A DNA stretch of 64,000 bases from Pseudovibrio denitrificans JCM 12308 (GTDB taxonomy: Bacteria; Pseudomonadota; Alphaproteobacteria; Rhizobiales; Stappiaceae): contig NZ_BAZK01000006.1 in the NCBI RefSeq assembly GCF_001310815.1, positions 186,001-250,000 of the forward strand, in the 5' to 3' direction. This document shows positions 9,621 to 18,902 of this stretch, one piece after another. The notes under the pieces are model-generated. The model was not told the DNA's origin. It saw only the letters and a list, made by a program, of their open reading frames with translations, and made no database searches. The position numbers and the translations under genes are program-made. Positions within the stretch are counted from its first letter, which is position 1. Every line of letters starts with the position of its first letter.

Positions 9621-10292
9621 GCGTTTATCCTTACCTTCGAGCATTCCGGATAAGATATCCAGAACGACATAAATGAAATGATTGATAGCGATGCTTAGCG
9701 CATATGCACGGGTCACAAGGACTTCGTCGCCGCTGATGCGTCGCTTCTTGACGGGGTAACTAGCAGACTGAGTGTGGGCTGTCTACCTCCTTACTTGAGA
9801 ATCTATGTTAATTTATAGATGGGATAAGGGGGAATACCTCTTCCAGAGCAAGGCAATCGCAGCAGCAGTCGCACGTTTTCTTCAAGTTGGCGTATCGGCG
9901 GCTTCTTGCTTAAAGTAAAAGATAAGTAAAAATAGCTTTCAAAATCCATTATAACTTCATGGCTGAACTCTGATAAGCATAATGCAACCTTTGATTGTGT
10001 ATGGTTGAATCTCTCTTTTGATACCGAAAAAAGTCACAGGAGCTTTTCTGAACGGTGGAAATCGAGGTGGAGTTTTGAGTGAAATTTGCTTCAAACGCCG
10101 TCCGTCGTATTCGGAGACAGAGGATGAGTCGAGCGGGACATTGCGCTTCTGGCATGCTCACTTTAGATTCTCAGAAGGGTCACTGAGAAAACTCGTTACT
10201 CTAGTTATAGGGAAGGGGTTTATACGTGCAGGTGGATCATGCATAATCTGAGGACCTCATTTGGGTAATCGATCAGAAGAAAGAATAAAGTA
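9621..10292. other. Intergenic region between rpsU and the amidotransferase gene
   Basis: About 670 bases without a convincing gene. Two short overlapping open frames (9949-10161 minus and 10018-10251 plus) have no recognisable family or good start site. The part next to rpsU holds its leader, including TAAGGAGGT on the minus strand at 9785-9793. Bases 9800-10020 are AT-rich and probably contain divergent promoters, but no clear -35/-10 pair could be fixed. Confidence 0.5.
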
Positions 10293-11087
10293 ATGTGCCG
10301 CTGGCTTGCGTACCGTGGAGCTCCCATTTTTATGGAAGAGCTGATTTCAATGCCCAACCATTCTCTGATTGCGCAGAGCCTGCATTGTGCGGAAGCCAAG
10401 GTGAACACCAATGGTGATGGTTTCGGAATTGGCTGGTATGGCCATAAACCTGAGCCGGGTCTTTATCGTGACACGCAGCCGGCATGGGGTGATGAGAACC
10501 TGTTGAGCATCACCAAGCAGCTGAAGTCCTCATTATTCTTTGCGCATGTGCGCGCGTCTACTGGTACAGCAACTTCCCGATCCAACTGCCATCCGTTTGC
10601 TGTTGGCAAGTGGATGTTCATGCATAATGGACAGATTGGGGGATATGACGATATTCGCCGGCAGATCGAAGGCATGATCAACGACGATTTCTATCGGTAT
10701 CGCCAGGGCACGACAGACAGTGAAGCTCTGTTTCTTGCGATGATGAGCCATGGTCTGGATGTTGATCCTGTGGGGGCTGTGCAACAGGTGCTGACGAAAA
10801 CGCTTGAGATTATGCGTTGCAATGATGTCATTGCTCCGTTGCGTGTAGCGATGGCCTTGACTGATGGCGAGCGTCTTTATGCGGTGCGTTGCTCTAGCGA
10901 CAAGATCGTGCCAAGTCTCTATTATCGCTTGCATAACAGTAACTTGAGTGTTGTGTCTGAGCCTTTGGAAAAGGGCGGGCAAGGTTGGTACGAAGTGCCT
11001 TGCGGTCACATCATGATCTATGGCGGTGATAATGCGCCTTGCTTTATTCCTCTGGACATTCCCGAAGAGTTTTGCAAAGTAGCGTAA
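10293..11087 (+). CDS. Class II glutamine amidotransferase (YafJ/EgtC family)
   Basis: A 264-residue amidohydrolase of the N-terminal nucleophile superfamily. Cys2 in MCRWLAYRGAP becomes the catalytic nucleophile after Met removal. The glutamine-site segments NGDGFGIGWYG, FAHVRAST and HPFAVGKWMFMHNG are all present. Stand-alone members include YafJ (unknown substrate) and EgtC, which hydrolyses gamma-glutamyl intermediates in ergothioneine synthesis. No egt genes are near, so YafJ-like is the safer label. The following MATE gene starts about 180 bases later, probably as a separate unit. Confidence 0.88.
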   Translation: MCRWLAYRGAPIFMEELISMPNHSLIAQSLHCAEAKVNTNGDGFGIGWYGHKPEPGLYRDTQPAWGDENLLSITKQLKSSLFFAHVRASTGTATSRSNCHPFAVGKWMFMHNGQIGGYDDIRRQIEGMINDDFYRYRQGTTDSEALFLAMMSHGLDVDPVGAVQQVLTKTLEIMRCNDVIAPLRVAMALTDGERLYAVRCSSDKIVPSLYYRLHNSNLSVVSEPLEKGGQGWYEVPCGHIMIYGGDNAPCFIPLDIPEEFCKVA

Positions 11088-11268
11088 TCGACTTTTTCAC
11101 TAGCGGAAATGCTTAGGCAGGGAACCGTTGGGAAATTGTCGGTCTGTTTCTATTATAGGAAGTTTCCTCCCAGCGAGGTGATGCGGTCAATTGCGGGTCG
11201 CGATCTCGTTTATGTTCTTGAGAGGCTCAAGTTCTGGAGGGGCTCCATGCCCTTTTCTTCAGGAGCTT

Positions 11269-12672
11269 ATGATGACGCGGGTTGAAAGCACCAGCGTTGC
11301 CAAACCCACAGCCATGTCTGCATGGTGGGGGGAGTCCAATGCAACGCTTATTTTGGGATTGCCGTTGATCGGTGCGCAGTTAGCGCAGATGGCAATCAAC
11401 GCCACCGATGCATTGATGATCGGTTGGCTCGGCGCAACAGAACTGGCAGCATCCGTGCTGGCCTTGCAGCTGTTCTTTCTGATCTGGTTGGCTGGACTTG
11501 GATTTGTTCAGGCCGTTATGCCATTGGCATCCAGAGCCGAAGGTAAAGGCGATGTGCGTAATGTACGTCGTGCTTCTCGTATGGGACTTTGGATCTCGCT
11601 GATCTACACGACCTTTGCGATGGTGGTGCTTTGGAATGGTGAGAGCGTCCTGCTGGCACTGGGACAGGACCCTGAGGTTTCTGCCATTGCTGCGGATTAT
11701 CTGCGCATTGTGCAGTGGTCTATGTATCCGTCTCTTTTCGTGGCGGCTCTGCGTAGCTTCCTGACCAGTATTGAACGTTCCCAGATCGTGTTGTGGGCGA
11801 CTGTGGTGAGTGCAATCGTCAACGCTCTGCTCGATTACGTGCTGATCTTTGGTTACTTCGGGTTCCCTAAACTGGGTATTCTGGGTGCTGGTATCGCGTC
11901 CGTTGTGACTGCTTTGGCGTCCTGTGTGATCCTGGTGGCCTATGTGTTTTGGGAAGAGAAGTCCCGCAAGTACGAAGTGTTTGTGCGTTTCTGGCGTGCT
12001 GACTGGCCTGCGTTCTTTGAGATCCTTCGCCTTGGCTGGCCGATTTCCCTGATGCTGGTCGCTGAAGTTGGCTTGTTTGCTGCTGCGGCGCTGATGATGG
12101 GCTGGATTGGTACCTTGGAACTGGCTGCGCACGGTATTGCGGTACAGCTTTCTGGTATCGCCTTCATGATCCCGCTTGGCTTTGCCAATGCTGCTGTTGT
12201 GCGTGTTGGTATCGCTTCTGGCCGTGGTGATGCAGATGGCATCACCCGTGCTGGCTGGGTGGCCTTGATCTGGTCTATCGTGATCGGTCTGCTCGGCGCG
12301 GTTCTGTTTGTCGCGATCCCGGATACGCTGATTTCGTTCTATCTGGACAGCAGTAACCCTGATGCAGCTGATGTGATCCGCCTTGGTGTGCCGCTGGTGT
12401 TTATCGCTGCCGTTTATATGGTGGTTGATGGCATTCAGGTGGTTGCCGGTGGTGTGCTACGTGGTCTCTCCGATACGCGCATACCAATGGTGATTGCTGT
12501 GATTGGTTACTGGATTATCGGTGTGCCGCTCTCTTACGTCATGGCTTTTACGTTCAACTGGGGCCCGGAAGGGATCTGGGTTGGATTGGCGAGTGGTCTC
12601 TTCATCACCGGCATCCTGTTGCTGATCCGGTTCCAGAAGCGAGATCAACTTGGACTGGTGAGGCTGGGATAA
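11269..12672 (+). CDS. MATE-family multidrug/sodium or proton antiporter
   Basis: A 467-residue inner-membrane protein with about twelve hydrophobic helices in two related halves, as in NorM/MATE transporters. The start region contains GLPLIGAQLAQMAINATDALMIGWLG, a NorM-like helix 1, and the second half starts near residue 245 (LGWPISLMLVAEVGLFAAAALMMGW). It should export cationic drugs or metabolites in exchange for H+ or Na+. ATG 11269 has AGGAG upstream; an open extension to 11191 lacks family similarity. It ends at a strong terminator shared with the convergent purK. Confidence 0.92.
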   Translation: MMTRVESTSVAKPTAMSAWWGESNATLILGLPLIGAQLAQMAINATDALMIGWLGATELAASVLALQLFFLIWLAGLGFVQAVMPLASRAEGKGDVRNVRRASRMGLWISLIYTTFAMVVLWNGESVLLALGQDPEVSAIAADYLRIVQWSMYPSLFVAALRSFLTSIERSQIVLWATVVSAIVNALLDYVLIFGYFGFPKLGILGAGIASVVTALASCVILVAYVFWEEKSRKYEVFVRFWRADWPAFFEILRLGWPISLMLVAEVGLFAAAALMMGWIGTLELAAHGIAVQLSGIAFMIPLGFANAAVVRVGIASGRGDADGITRAGWVALIWSIVIGLLGAVLFVAIPDTLISFYLDSSNPDAADVIRLGVPLVFIAAVYMVVDGIQVVAGGVLRGLSDTRIPMVIAVIGYWIIGVPLSYVMAFTFNWGPEGIWVGLASGLFITGILLLIRFQKRDQLGLVRLG

Positions 12673-12685
12673 GCTTTAAGATAAA

Positions 12686-12726
12686 AGAAAAGCCCCGAAG
12701 ACGGATTGGTCTTCGGGGCTTTTTTG
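12686..12726. terminator. Bidirectional Rho-independent terminator
   Basis: A 13-base-pair perfect stem AAGCCCCGAAGAC / GTCTTCGGGGCTT (12690-12702 and 12709-12721) followed by T's and preceded by A's. It lies between the MATE gene and convergent purK. Confidence 0.92.
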
Positions 12727-12743
12727 TTGGATGTAGTCGCTGA

Positions 12744-13832
12744 CTATGACTTCGGAGAGAGGCGGTTGATGTGGCCCATCTTGCGGCCTTCGCGTGTCTC
12801 TGCTTTGCCGTAAAGTGTCAGACGTGCATTTGGTTCAAGCAATGTGGCTTCCCACGTGTTCACGTCGTCACCAATCAGGTTTTCCATGATGACGTTGTGT
12901 GCACGGGTTGGAGTACCAAGTGGCCAGCCCGCGACAGCGCGTACGTGTTGTTCAAACTGAGAAACCGGACAAGCGTCTTCGGTCCAGTGGCCGGAGTTGT
13001 GAACGCGAGGTGCGATCTCGTTGACCTTGAGTTCTGTTTTGTCGCCATCCTTCACCACGAATAGTTCCACGCCCATCACGCCGACGTAATTCAGAGCAAC
13101 TACAATGCGGGTTGCCATGTCAATGGCTTCCTGCGCGGTTGCTTCAGGAATGTCTGCCGGGACACTGGAAGTCTTCAGGATGTGGTTCTTGTGGTAGTTG
13201 TCTGCCGGGTCGTAGCATTTCACGGTACCGTCGACACCACGAGCGACGATGATGGAAACTTCCTTTTCGAATAGGACGATGCCTTCCAGAATAGCTGGCT
13301 GGTTGCCGAGCTTATCCATGGCGCCTTCGATGTCCTGAGGCGTGCGGATCATGATCTGGCCTTTGCCGTCATATCCAAATCGGCGTGTTTTCAATACGCC
13401 TTGGCCGCCAAGTTCCATGAGGGCTGCTTCCAGCTCTGCCTGATTGTCGACCTTGATGAAAGGAGCGACCTGCGTGGCAGCTTCTTCTGAAAGGAAGGTC
13501 TTCTCTTCGAGACGGTCCTGTGAAACTTTCAGTGCGAGTGGGCCCGGGCGGACTGGCACGAATTGTTCCAGAATGCGGGCGGTTTCGCCTGGTACGTTCT
13601 CGAACTCATATGTGACGACAGAAACGCTCTTTGCGAACTGTGTAAGTGCCTGCTCGTCTTCGTAGGCTGCAACGGTCTTTTCTGCGGAGACCTCAAAGGC
13701 CGGGCTGTTTTCATCCGGGCAATAGATATGGCACTTCAGGCCCATCCTGCTGGCAGCTTGTGCGATCATGCGACCAAGCTGACCTCCACCCAGAATACCA
13801 ATCGTGTCACCAGGACGTAGTGTGGAACCCAT
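12744..13832 (-). CDS. purK: N5-carboxyaminoimidazole ribonucleotide synthase
   Basis: PurK uses ATP and bicarbonate to carboxylate AIR in purine synthesis. The 362-residue protein shows the N-terminal GDTIGILGGGQLGRM motif, an ATP-grasp domain (LKTRRFGYDGKGQ, LEGIVLFEKEVSIIVARG), and the metal-binding NEIAPRVHNSGHWT segment. All are intact. It follows purE by 85 bases, which is unusually far for this pair, and a terminator-like hairpin sits in the gap. Confidence 0.96.
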   Translation of the reverse strand: MGSTLRPGDTIGILGGGQLGRMIAQAASRMGLKCHIYCPDENSPAFEVSAEKTVAAYEDEQALTQFAKSVSVVTYEFENVPGETARILEQFVPVRPGPLALKVSQDRLEEKTFLSEEAATQVAPFIKVDNQAELEAALMELGGQGVLKTRRFGYDGKGQIMIRTPQDIEGAMDKLGNQPAILEGIVLFEKEVSIIVARGVDGTVKCYDPADNYHKNHILKTSSVPADIPEATAQEAIDMATRIVVALNYVGVMGVELFVVKDGDKTELKVNEIAPRVHNSGHWTEDACPVSQFEQHVRAVAGWPLGTPTRAHNVIMENLIGDDVNTWEATLLEPNARLTLYGKAETREGRKMGHINRLSPKS

Positions 13833-13873
13833 TTCGAAAACTTTCCAGAGTTAGGGGCCAGATGTTAGGGGCA

Positions 13874-13911
13874 GTTAAAACAAATGAGGCGCCTGCAAAT
13901 GGGCGCCTCTG
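13874..13911 (-). terminator. Terminator-like hairpin between purE and purK
   Basis: On the minus strand an 8-bp stem GAGGCGCC / GGCGCCTC (13886-13893 and 13902-13909) is followed by ATTTGTTTTAA. It could attenuate read-through from purE into purK or simply protect the purE transcript end. Confidence 0.6.
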
Positions 13912-13917
13912 AAACTC

Positions 13918-14421
13918 TTACTCTTCCGGATTGACTGGCTTTTCAGCAACAGCCTGACTTTGCTTCTCGCGCCAGTCATCCAAGTTGGCGGCAATCTCTG
14001 GATTGTTGAGTGCCAAAACAGCTGCTGCCATGAGTGCGGCGTTGACTGCACCGGCGCGGCCAATGGCCAACGTACCAACCGGAATGCCTGCTGGCATCTG
14101 CACGATAGAGAGCAAGCTATCCTGACCTTTCAGGGCGCGCGACTCAATCGGAACACCGAAGACTGGCAATGGAGTCATGGATGCTGCCATGCCTGGCAGG
14201 TGAGCTGCTCCACCGGCGCCAGCGATGACAACCTTGAAGCCATTCTCTTTTGCGGTTTTGGAGAATTCTACCAGACGATCCGGAGTGCGGTGCGCGGAGA
14301 CGATGCGAGCATCATAGGAAACTCCCAGTGCTTCTAGCGTGTCTGCGGCGTTTTTCATGGTTGGCCAATCAGATTGGCTTCCCATGATGATGGCGACTTC
14401 TGGCTGATCTGTGCGGTTCAT
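13918..14421 (-). CDS. purE: N5-carboxyaminoimidazole ribonucleotide mutase
   Basis: Class I PurE, which rearranges N5-CAIR to CAIR in purine synthesis. The 167-residue protein shows the family motifs [33 protein letters not shown] and [15 protein letters not shown]. It is the first gene of the purEK unit. No purine riboswitch was recognised in the 120-base leader. Confidence 0.96.
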   Translation of the reverse strand: MNRTDQPEVAIIMGSQSDWPTMKNAADTLEALGVSYDARIVSAHRTPDRLVEFSKTAKENGFKVVIAGAGGAAHLPGMAASMTPLPVFGVPIESRALKGQDSLLSIVQMPAGIPVGTLAIGRAGAVNAALMAAAVLALNNPEIAANLDDWREKQSQAVAEKPVNPEE

Positions 14422-14544
14422 AAAACGGGCACCCTCTGAGCGGCTGGGAAGAAAGCGCGGATTATAGAAATACCACGGCGTGTTTCAACCCAATTACTAC
14501 AAGAAATGCCAATAATATACGAAGGTTAGAGCTCTGCCTCTAAT

Positions 14545-14757
14545 TTAGGCAATAATGTCAGGTAAGAGCTGGGTTTCCAGTACCTGAATCTTATCTCTTA
14601 GCATGAGTTTTTTCTTTTTCAGGCGTTGCAGCTGTAGGACATCTGATCGTCCTGTTTCGATGAGTGCTTCGATAGAGTGATCCAGATCCCGGTGTTCCTG
14701 CCTCAGCTCCGCCAGCTCGGAGCGAATGCTATCCTGATCAAGGTTGTCTTCCGTCAT
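14545..14757 (-). CDS. DUF465 (YdcH-like) small protein
   Basis: A 70-residue coiled-coil protein of the DUF465/YdcH family: acidic N-terminus MTEDNLDQDSIRSELAELRQ followed by heptads ending in the family segment LQRLKKKKLMLRDKIQ. ATG 14757 is chosen because GAGG lies 8 bases upstream; the longer frame start at 14796 lacks this. A second DUF465 gene starts at 15157 on the other strand. Function of the family is not established. Confidence 0.8.
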   Translation of the reverse strand: MTEDNLDQDSIRSELAELRQEHRDLDHSIEALIETGRSDVLQLQRLKKKKLMLRDKIQVLETQLLPDIIA

Positions 14758-15156
14758 CGTTTTGTCCTCACATGACACGTATCGGTCTGTGTGCAACTCT
14801 ACCCATCAGTGAATAAAATCTGGTGGGGCGCGTTGTCGCAATTCACCGCTCTGTAACAGTATACCGAATGTGTCGGCGCGATGAACATGAGTCTGACGAT
14901 TTTTACAGGAAGTCGTGTCACATGACGAATTTACGTAGCGTATATATAGGGTTGAATACTTAGTGAGCTTCTCTTTTTGCTGGTGGTGGCAATCACTGAA
15001 ATTTACTGGGTCATTTATAAGTTCCCTAAGTTTTTCATGAATTAACGATCTCGCGTTGTAGAGGCCGAAAAAAAACAGCTAATCATCGTTCGACAACTCA
15101 TGAAAATGGTGCCATCATCCTCCTGTAACAGAGACAATGTAGGAGGATTAAAACCT
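14758..15156. other. Divergent intergenic region between two DUF465 genes
   Basis: About 400 bases without a gene. It must hold promoters for both divergent DUF465 genes. An AT-rich element around 14940-14960 (gcgtatatatagggttg) is a possible -10 region, but no confident promoter could be assigned. AGGAGG for the rightward gene lies at 15141-15146. Confidence 0.4.
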
Positions 15157-15327
15157 ATGTCCATCCGTGAGCATTTGACTGAGCTGGAACGCCGCCATGC
15201 TACTCTTGAGAAGGAGCTGGAAAGCGCCAAGCATCATCCATCAATGGATGAACTAGAGATTGGCAATCTCAAAAGGCAAAAGTTGAAGCTTAAGGATGAA
15301 ATCTCGCGATTACGAGTGACGGGTTAG
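15157..15327 (+). CDS. DUF465 (YdcH-like) small protein, second copy
   Basis: A 56-residue paralogue of the gene at 14545-14757. It shows the same heptad pattern and the family motif LKRQKLKLKDEISRL. ATG 15157 follows AGGAGG by 10 bases. It ends 22 bases before a strong terminator, so it is a single-gene transcript. Confidence 0.8.
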   Translation: MSIREHLTELERRHATLEKELESAKHHPSMDELEIGNLKRQKLKLKDEISRLRVTG

Positions 15328-15349
15328 CTTCCTCTTCCAGAATTATCAG

Positions 15350-15382
15350 AAAATGCGCCGCTTTATGCGGCGCATTTTTTGT
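15350..15382. terminator. Bidirectional Rho-independent terminator
   Basis: A 12-bp stem AAAATGCGCCGC / GCGGCGCATTTT (15350-15361 and 15367-15378) with a TTTAT loop and T run. It serves the DUF465 gene and the convergent acyl-CoA synthetase. Confidence 0.9.
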
Positions 15383-15388
15383 TTGTGC

Positions 15389-17035
15389 TCAGGCCAGCGC
15401 TTTGGCTTTTTCCCGCAATACGAACTTCTGGATTTTGCCGGTAGACGTTTTGGGCAGATCGGTGAAGACAACTGTCCTTGGCGATTTGAAGCTGGCCAGG
15501 TGCTCTTTACAGTAGGCGACGATATCTGTTTCGGTCACGCTGCTGTTTTCTTTCAGTTCAACAAACGCACAGGGTGTTTCGCCCCATTTGTCATCAGGCC
15601 GAGCAACTACGGCTGCTGCGGAGATCTCCGGGTGTTTGTAGAGCACTTCCTCGATCTCGATGGATGAGATGTTCTCACCTCCTGAGATGATGATGTCTTT
15701 GGAGCGATCTTTGAGCTGGACGTATCCATCTTCGTGCTGCACGCCGAGATCTCCTGAATGGAACCAGCCACCTGCAAATGCCTCTTGCGTTGCGGATGGG
15801 TTTTTCAGGTATCCCTTCATCACCACGTTGCCTTTGAACATGACTTCGCCGATGGTTTCTCCATCAGCTGGGACTGGCTGCATGGTTTGTGGATTCAGCA
15901 CGGCGAGATCCTGAAGAGCAACGTAGTTGACACCTTGTCTTGCTTTGAGGGCGGCTTGCTCCGAGGTTGGCAGTTCATCCCAGTGCTCATGCCATTCGTT
16001 GACGACTGCGGGCCCATAGACTTCGGTCAGGCCATACAGGTGTGTGACGTTGAAACCTTCTTCGGCCATCGCAGCGAGCACGGCCTCTGGTGGAGGTGCT
16101 GCTGCGGTAAAGAACTCGACTTCATGGGTGAGCTTGCGTTTCTGATCTTCTGGCGTGTTGAGTAGCGTGGACATGACGATTGGGGCGCCACACAGGTGCG
16201 TAACCTTTTCGTCTGCCAATGCGTTCCAAATCGGGCCTTGCCGAACTTGGCGGAGGCACACATGGGTTCCAGCAACAAGCGACAATGACCACGGAAAGCA
16301 CCAGCCATTGCAGTGGAACATTGGGAGCGTCCAGAGGTAGACTGGCTTCTTGCCCATAGCTGCTGTGATTATGTTTGCCTGCGCTAGAAGATAAGCACCG
16401 CGGTGATGGTAAACGACGCCTTTCGGATTGCCGGTCGTGCCAGAAGTGTAGTTGAGCGTGATGGCATCCCATTCATCGTCCGGGAGTTGCCGCTGGAAGT
16501 CAGTTGAACCGCTAGCGATAAGCTCTTCGTACTCAAGCTCTCCAATGGCTGGTGCTGATTGAGGGAACTCTTTGTCGTCATAGAGCACAACGGTTGGCTT
16601 GACGGTTGCCAGTTCCAGAGCTTCGGTCATGACCTTCGAGAACTCGCGGTCAACAATAACCAGCTTGCTTTCTGCGTGATCCAGCTGGAAGGCGATGATT
16701 GCGGCGTCCAGTCTGGTGTTGAGTGCGTGCAGCACTGCGCCCGCCATAGGTACACCGTAGTGGGCTTCGAGCATGGGTGGTGTGTTGGTCAGCATTACCG
16801 ACACACAATCATTCTTCCCTATGCCGCGCTGAGACAGAGCGCTGGCAAGGCGGATGGAGCGTTCGTAAAACTCTTTGTAAGACCGGCGGATGCTGCCGTG
16901 GATGATCGCTGTGTGGGTTGGGAAAACTTTTGCAGCCCTTTCCAAAAAACTTAGCGGGCTGAGTGGTGTGTAATTGGCGTCCGTTTTTGGGAGGTCTTTG
17001 TCGAAATACGATGTGTTTAATAGATGGTTTTTCAT
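15389..17035 (-). CDS. Acyl-CoA synthetase (AMP-forming)
   Basis: A 548-residue member of the ANL adenylating superfamily that activates a carboxylic acid via an acyl-AMP to the CoA thioester. The P-loop LNYTSGTTGNPKG, the LYGLTEVYGP motif, the hinge GWFHSGDLGV and the C-terminal catalytic Lys region PKTSTGKIQKF are all intact. The sequence resembles medium-chain AlkK and the DMSP-pathway ligase DmdB, which cannot be separated by eye. ATG 17035 has GGGGGA upstream; the open extension to 17065 is dropped. It stands alone. Confidence 0.88.
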   Translation of the reverse strand: MKNHLLNTSYFDKDLPKTDANYTPLSPLSFLERAAKVFPTHTAIIHGSIRRSYKEFYERSIRLASALSQRGIGKNDCVSVMLTNTPPMLEAHYGVPMAGAVLHALNTRLDAAIIAFQLDHAESKLVIVDREFSKVMTEALELATVKPTVVLYDDKEFPQSAPAIGELEYEELIASGSTDFQRQLPDDEWDAITLNYTSGTTGNPKGVVYHHRGAYLLAQANIITAAMGKKPVYLWTLPMFHCNGWCFPWSLSLVAGTHVCLRQVRQGPIWNALADEKVTHLCGAPIVMSTLLNTPEDQKRKLTHEVEFFTAAAPPPEAVLAAMAEEGFNVTHLYGLTEVYGPAVVNEWHEHWDELPTSEQAALKARQGVNYVALQDLAVLNPQTMQPVPADGETIGEVMFKGNVVMKGYLKNPSATQEAFAGGWFHSGDLGVQHEDGYVQLKDRSKDIIISGGENISSIEIEEVLYKHPEISAAAVVARPDDKWGETPCAFVELKENSSVTETDIVAYCKEHLASFKSPRTVVFTDLPKTSTGKIQKFVLREKAKALA

Positions 17036-17503
17036 GAAATCCCCCAGGCATTCAAATTCCCGCACAAGGAACAGGAAGATCCCTTGAAGTGATAATGAAC
17101 TTTCCCAAGTTGGTTACTGGCTCTGGTGAAGAGCTAGGAATTAAGAGTGTTACATGTTTTGATATATCTGAGTATAGGCAGAGCGGGTAGCCCAGATGAC
17201 CTAGATGTTAGTCTGATGGTGTTCTTGCCCTTAGACTTTCATCTATAAGTATTTTCTGGGTGTTTTGTGGAATGGTGTCGATATATTCGGTAAATTTGTA
17301 TACGCTGGTTGCAATAGTGGCGTTAACTTAACGGAAAAGGTGAAATCTTGTTGCCTTTTTGGGCAAGAAGAAAGCTCGCGACAATTTGCAACACCCCAGA
17401 AGTCTTCCCCGTTTGCCTTTCGATTTGTAATGTAGACCTGTCTGATAAAAGAATAAATTGCGACCCGTTTTCGGACGGTGAGCGATGAACAAGCAGGGCT
17501 CAT
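17036..17503. other. Intergenic region upstream of the acyl-CoA synthetase
   Basis: About 470 AT-rich bases between divergent genes, with no convincing coding frame. Promoters for both neighbours are expected here, but I see no motif I can assign. Confidence 0.4.
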
Positions 17504-18076
17504 ATGACCGTAACGACACCAAATCGACAGGGGAAGATCGCCATATTCTTTGGCGTGGTTTTCTGCGCGATTACCGTGGTTCTTACGGGGTACATCTTCA
17601 TGCTTGGGCCACACAGATCGCAGGATGCACAATGGTTCGTGCTGCTGGTGGCGTTCCCTGTTCTTATTCAGCTCTATCTCAACCGAGCCGTCATTCTCAA
17701 TCACTTCCGCACCCATTGGTATCTTTGGGCTGTGTCTACTGCAGTGTGTCTGGTGCTTGGGCTTCAACTCAACTTCGCGCAGCTCAACTCGTCGAGTAGC
17801 ATGGCAGATCAGTTGCGTACCTACTTCTTCTCGTGGGTAGAAGGTCAGCCTCCGAGCTCTGAGTTTGCGGGTGATCCGTCAGACACTTACAACGCAAAGC
17901 AGGTTCGGTATCGTATCGTTTCCCCTGCTCGTGGCGATCTGGATCTCACGGATCCTTCCAGCTACTTTCACGAGAGAGTGCCTTGGAAAACCATGCCGGA
18001 TGCGACCTTTGAGATGGATGGACCGATTGCGGCTATCCGGAGCGTGCTTTACCACGGCCTAGGTGAGCGCGACTAA
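17504..18076 (+). CDS. Unidentified membrane protein, 190 residues
   Basis: Not recognised. Three hydrophobic helices are visible in the first half (about residues 10-34, 42-62 and 70-90). A polar region of about 100 residues follows, rich in Pro, Ser and Asp, which would lie on one side of the membrane. The C-terminus overlaps the 3' end of the convergent TauE/SafE gene by 18 bases. Codon use is like its neighbours. Confidence 0.65.
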   Translation: MTVTTPNRQGKIAIFFGVVFCAITVVLTGYIFMLGPHRSQDAQWFVLLVAFPVLIQLYLNRAVILNHFRTHWYLWAVSTAVCLVLGLQLNFAQLNSSSSMADQLRTYFFSWVEGQPPSSEFAGDPSDTYNAKQVRYRIVSPARGDLDLTDPSSYFHERVPWKTMPDATFEMDGPIAAIRSVLYHGLGERD

Positions 18077-18823
18077 ACCGTCTGCAATCAGCTTCAGCGC
18101 TACAATGAAGACACCGAAATAGGTGATCTTATAGAACAGCTGTGGGCTGATAACCTTCGCGATTTTCACTCCCAGATACATGCTTATTGGTGCCAGAGGC
18201 AGAAGCACGGCTGAGACCGTGAGGTTAGTGGTGTCGAACTCACCCAACATTGTGTAGGGGATGAGCTTTACTGCGTTGATGACTGCAAAGAAGATGACTG
18301 CCGTGCCCGCAAACAGGATAGTTGGCAGCTTGAGGGGCAGGGCATAGATCTGGAATGGTGGGCCGCCAGCATGGGAGACGAAGCTGGTGAAGCCTGCGAC
18401 CGTACCCCAGAAAATACCCTTCGCCTTACTGGGTTTTGGGGCCTCTTTCTCCGCCTTGTCACCGATCCAATACTTCAAAACGAACGCCAGTGCGATGCCC
18501 CCAATCAGGAGTCTGATGATTGCCTCGCTGAAGTAAGCTGCTGTTGCCCAACCGATGGCAACACCCAGTATACCTGCGGGAATGGTGAGCTTGAGCACGG
18601 TGGTGTCGTAGGTTCTACGATAGGCGTAGAGGCCCACTACATCCATCGCTACGAGAAGAGGAAGTAGTATTGCTGCAGCCTGAATAGGTGGAATGATCAG
18701 GCTGAGCATTGGTACGCCGAGGATTGCCACACCTCCACCGAAGCCGCCCTTTGAGATGCCCACGATGATGAGGGCGGGGATAGCGACAAGGTAAAACAGC
18801 GGATTGATGTGAATATCCTGCAA
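18059..18823 (-). CDS. TauE/SafE-family sulfite/organosulfonate exporter, copy 1
   Basis: A 254-residue inner-membrane protein with about eight helices. The family signature SKGGFGGGVAILGVPMLSL lies near the N-terminus, and a second Gly-rich helix (GFTSFVSHAGGPP) in the second half. TauE/SafE proteins move sulfite, sulfoacetate or related anions. It follows a close paralogue with an 79-base gap, and the two form a tandem duplication. Neighbours in sulfur metabolism are not present, so the substrate is open. Confidence 0.88.
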   Translation of the reverse strand: MQDIHINPLFYLVAIPALIIVGISKGGFGGGVAILGVPMLSLIIPPIQAAAILLPLLVAMDVVGLYAYRRTYDTTVLKLTIPAGILGVAIGWATAAYFSEAIIRLLIGGIALAFVLKYWIGDKAEKEAPKPSKAKGIFWGTVAGFTSFVSHAGGPPFQIYALPLKLPTILFAGTAVIFFAVINAVKLIPYTMLGEFDTTNLTVSAVLLPLAPISMYLGVKIAKVISPQLFYKITYFGVFIVALKLIADGLVALT

Positions 18824-18902
18824 CTGTGATGATCCTTTGTAAGAGGCAGCTACAGTCTTTTTAAGAGAAAAGCAGACCTCTCAAAATTGAGAATTCTTTG
18901 CG

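Noticed and set aside
10018..10251. 77-codon open frame on the plus strand
   Set aside because: It lacks a good binding site and family features, and overlaps another random frame on the minus strand. Composition fits non-coding AT-rich DNA.
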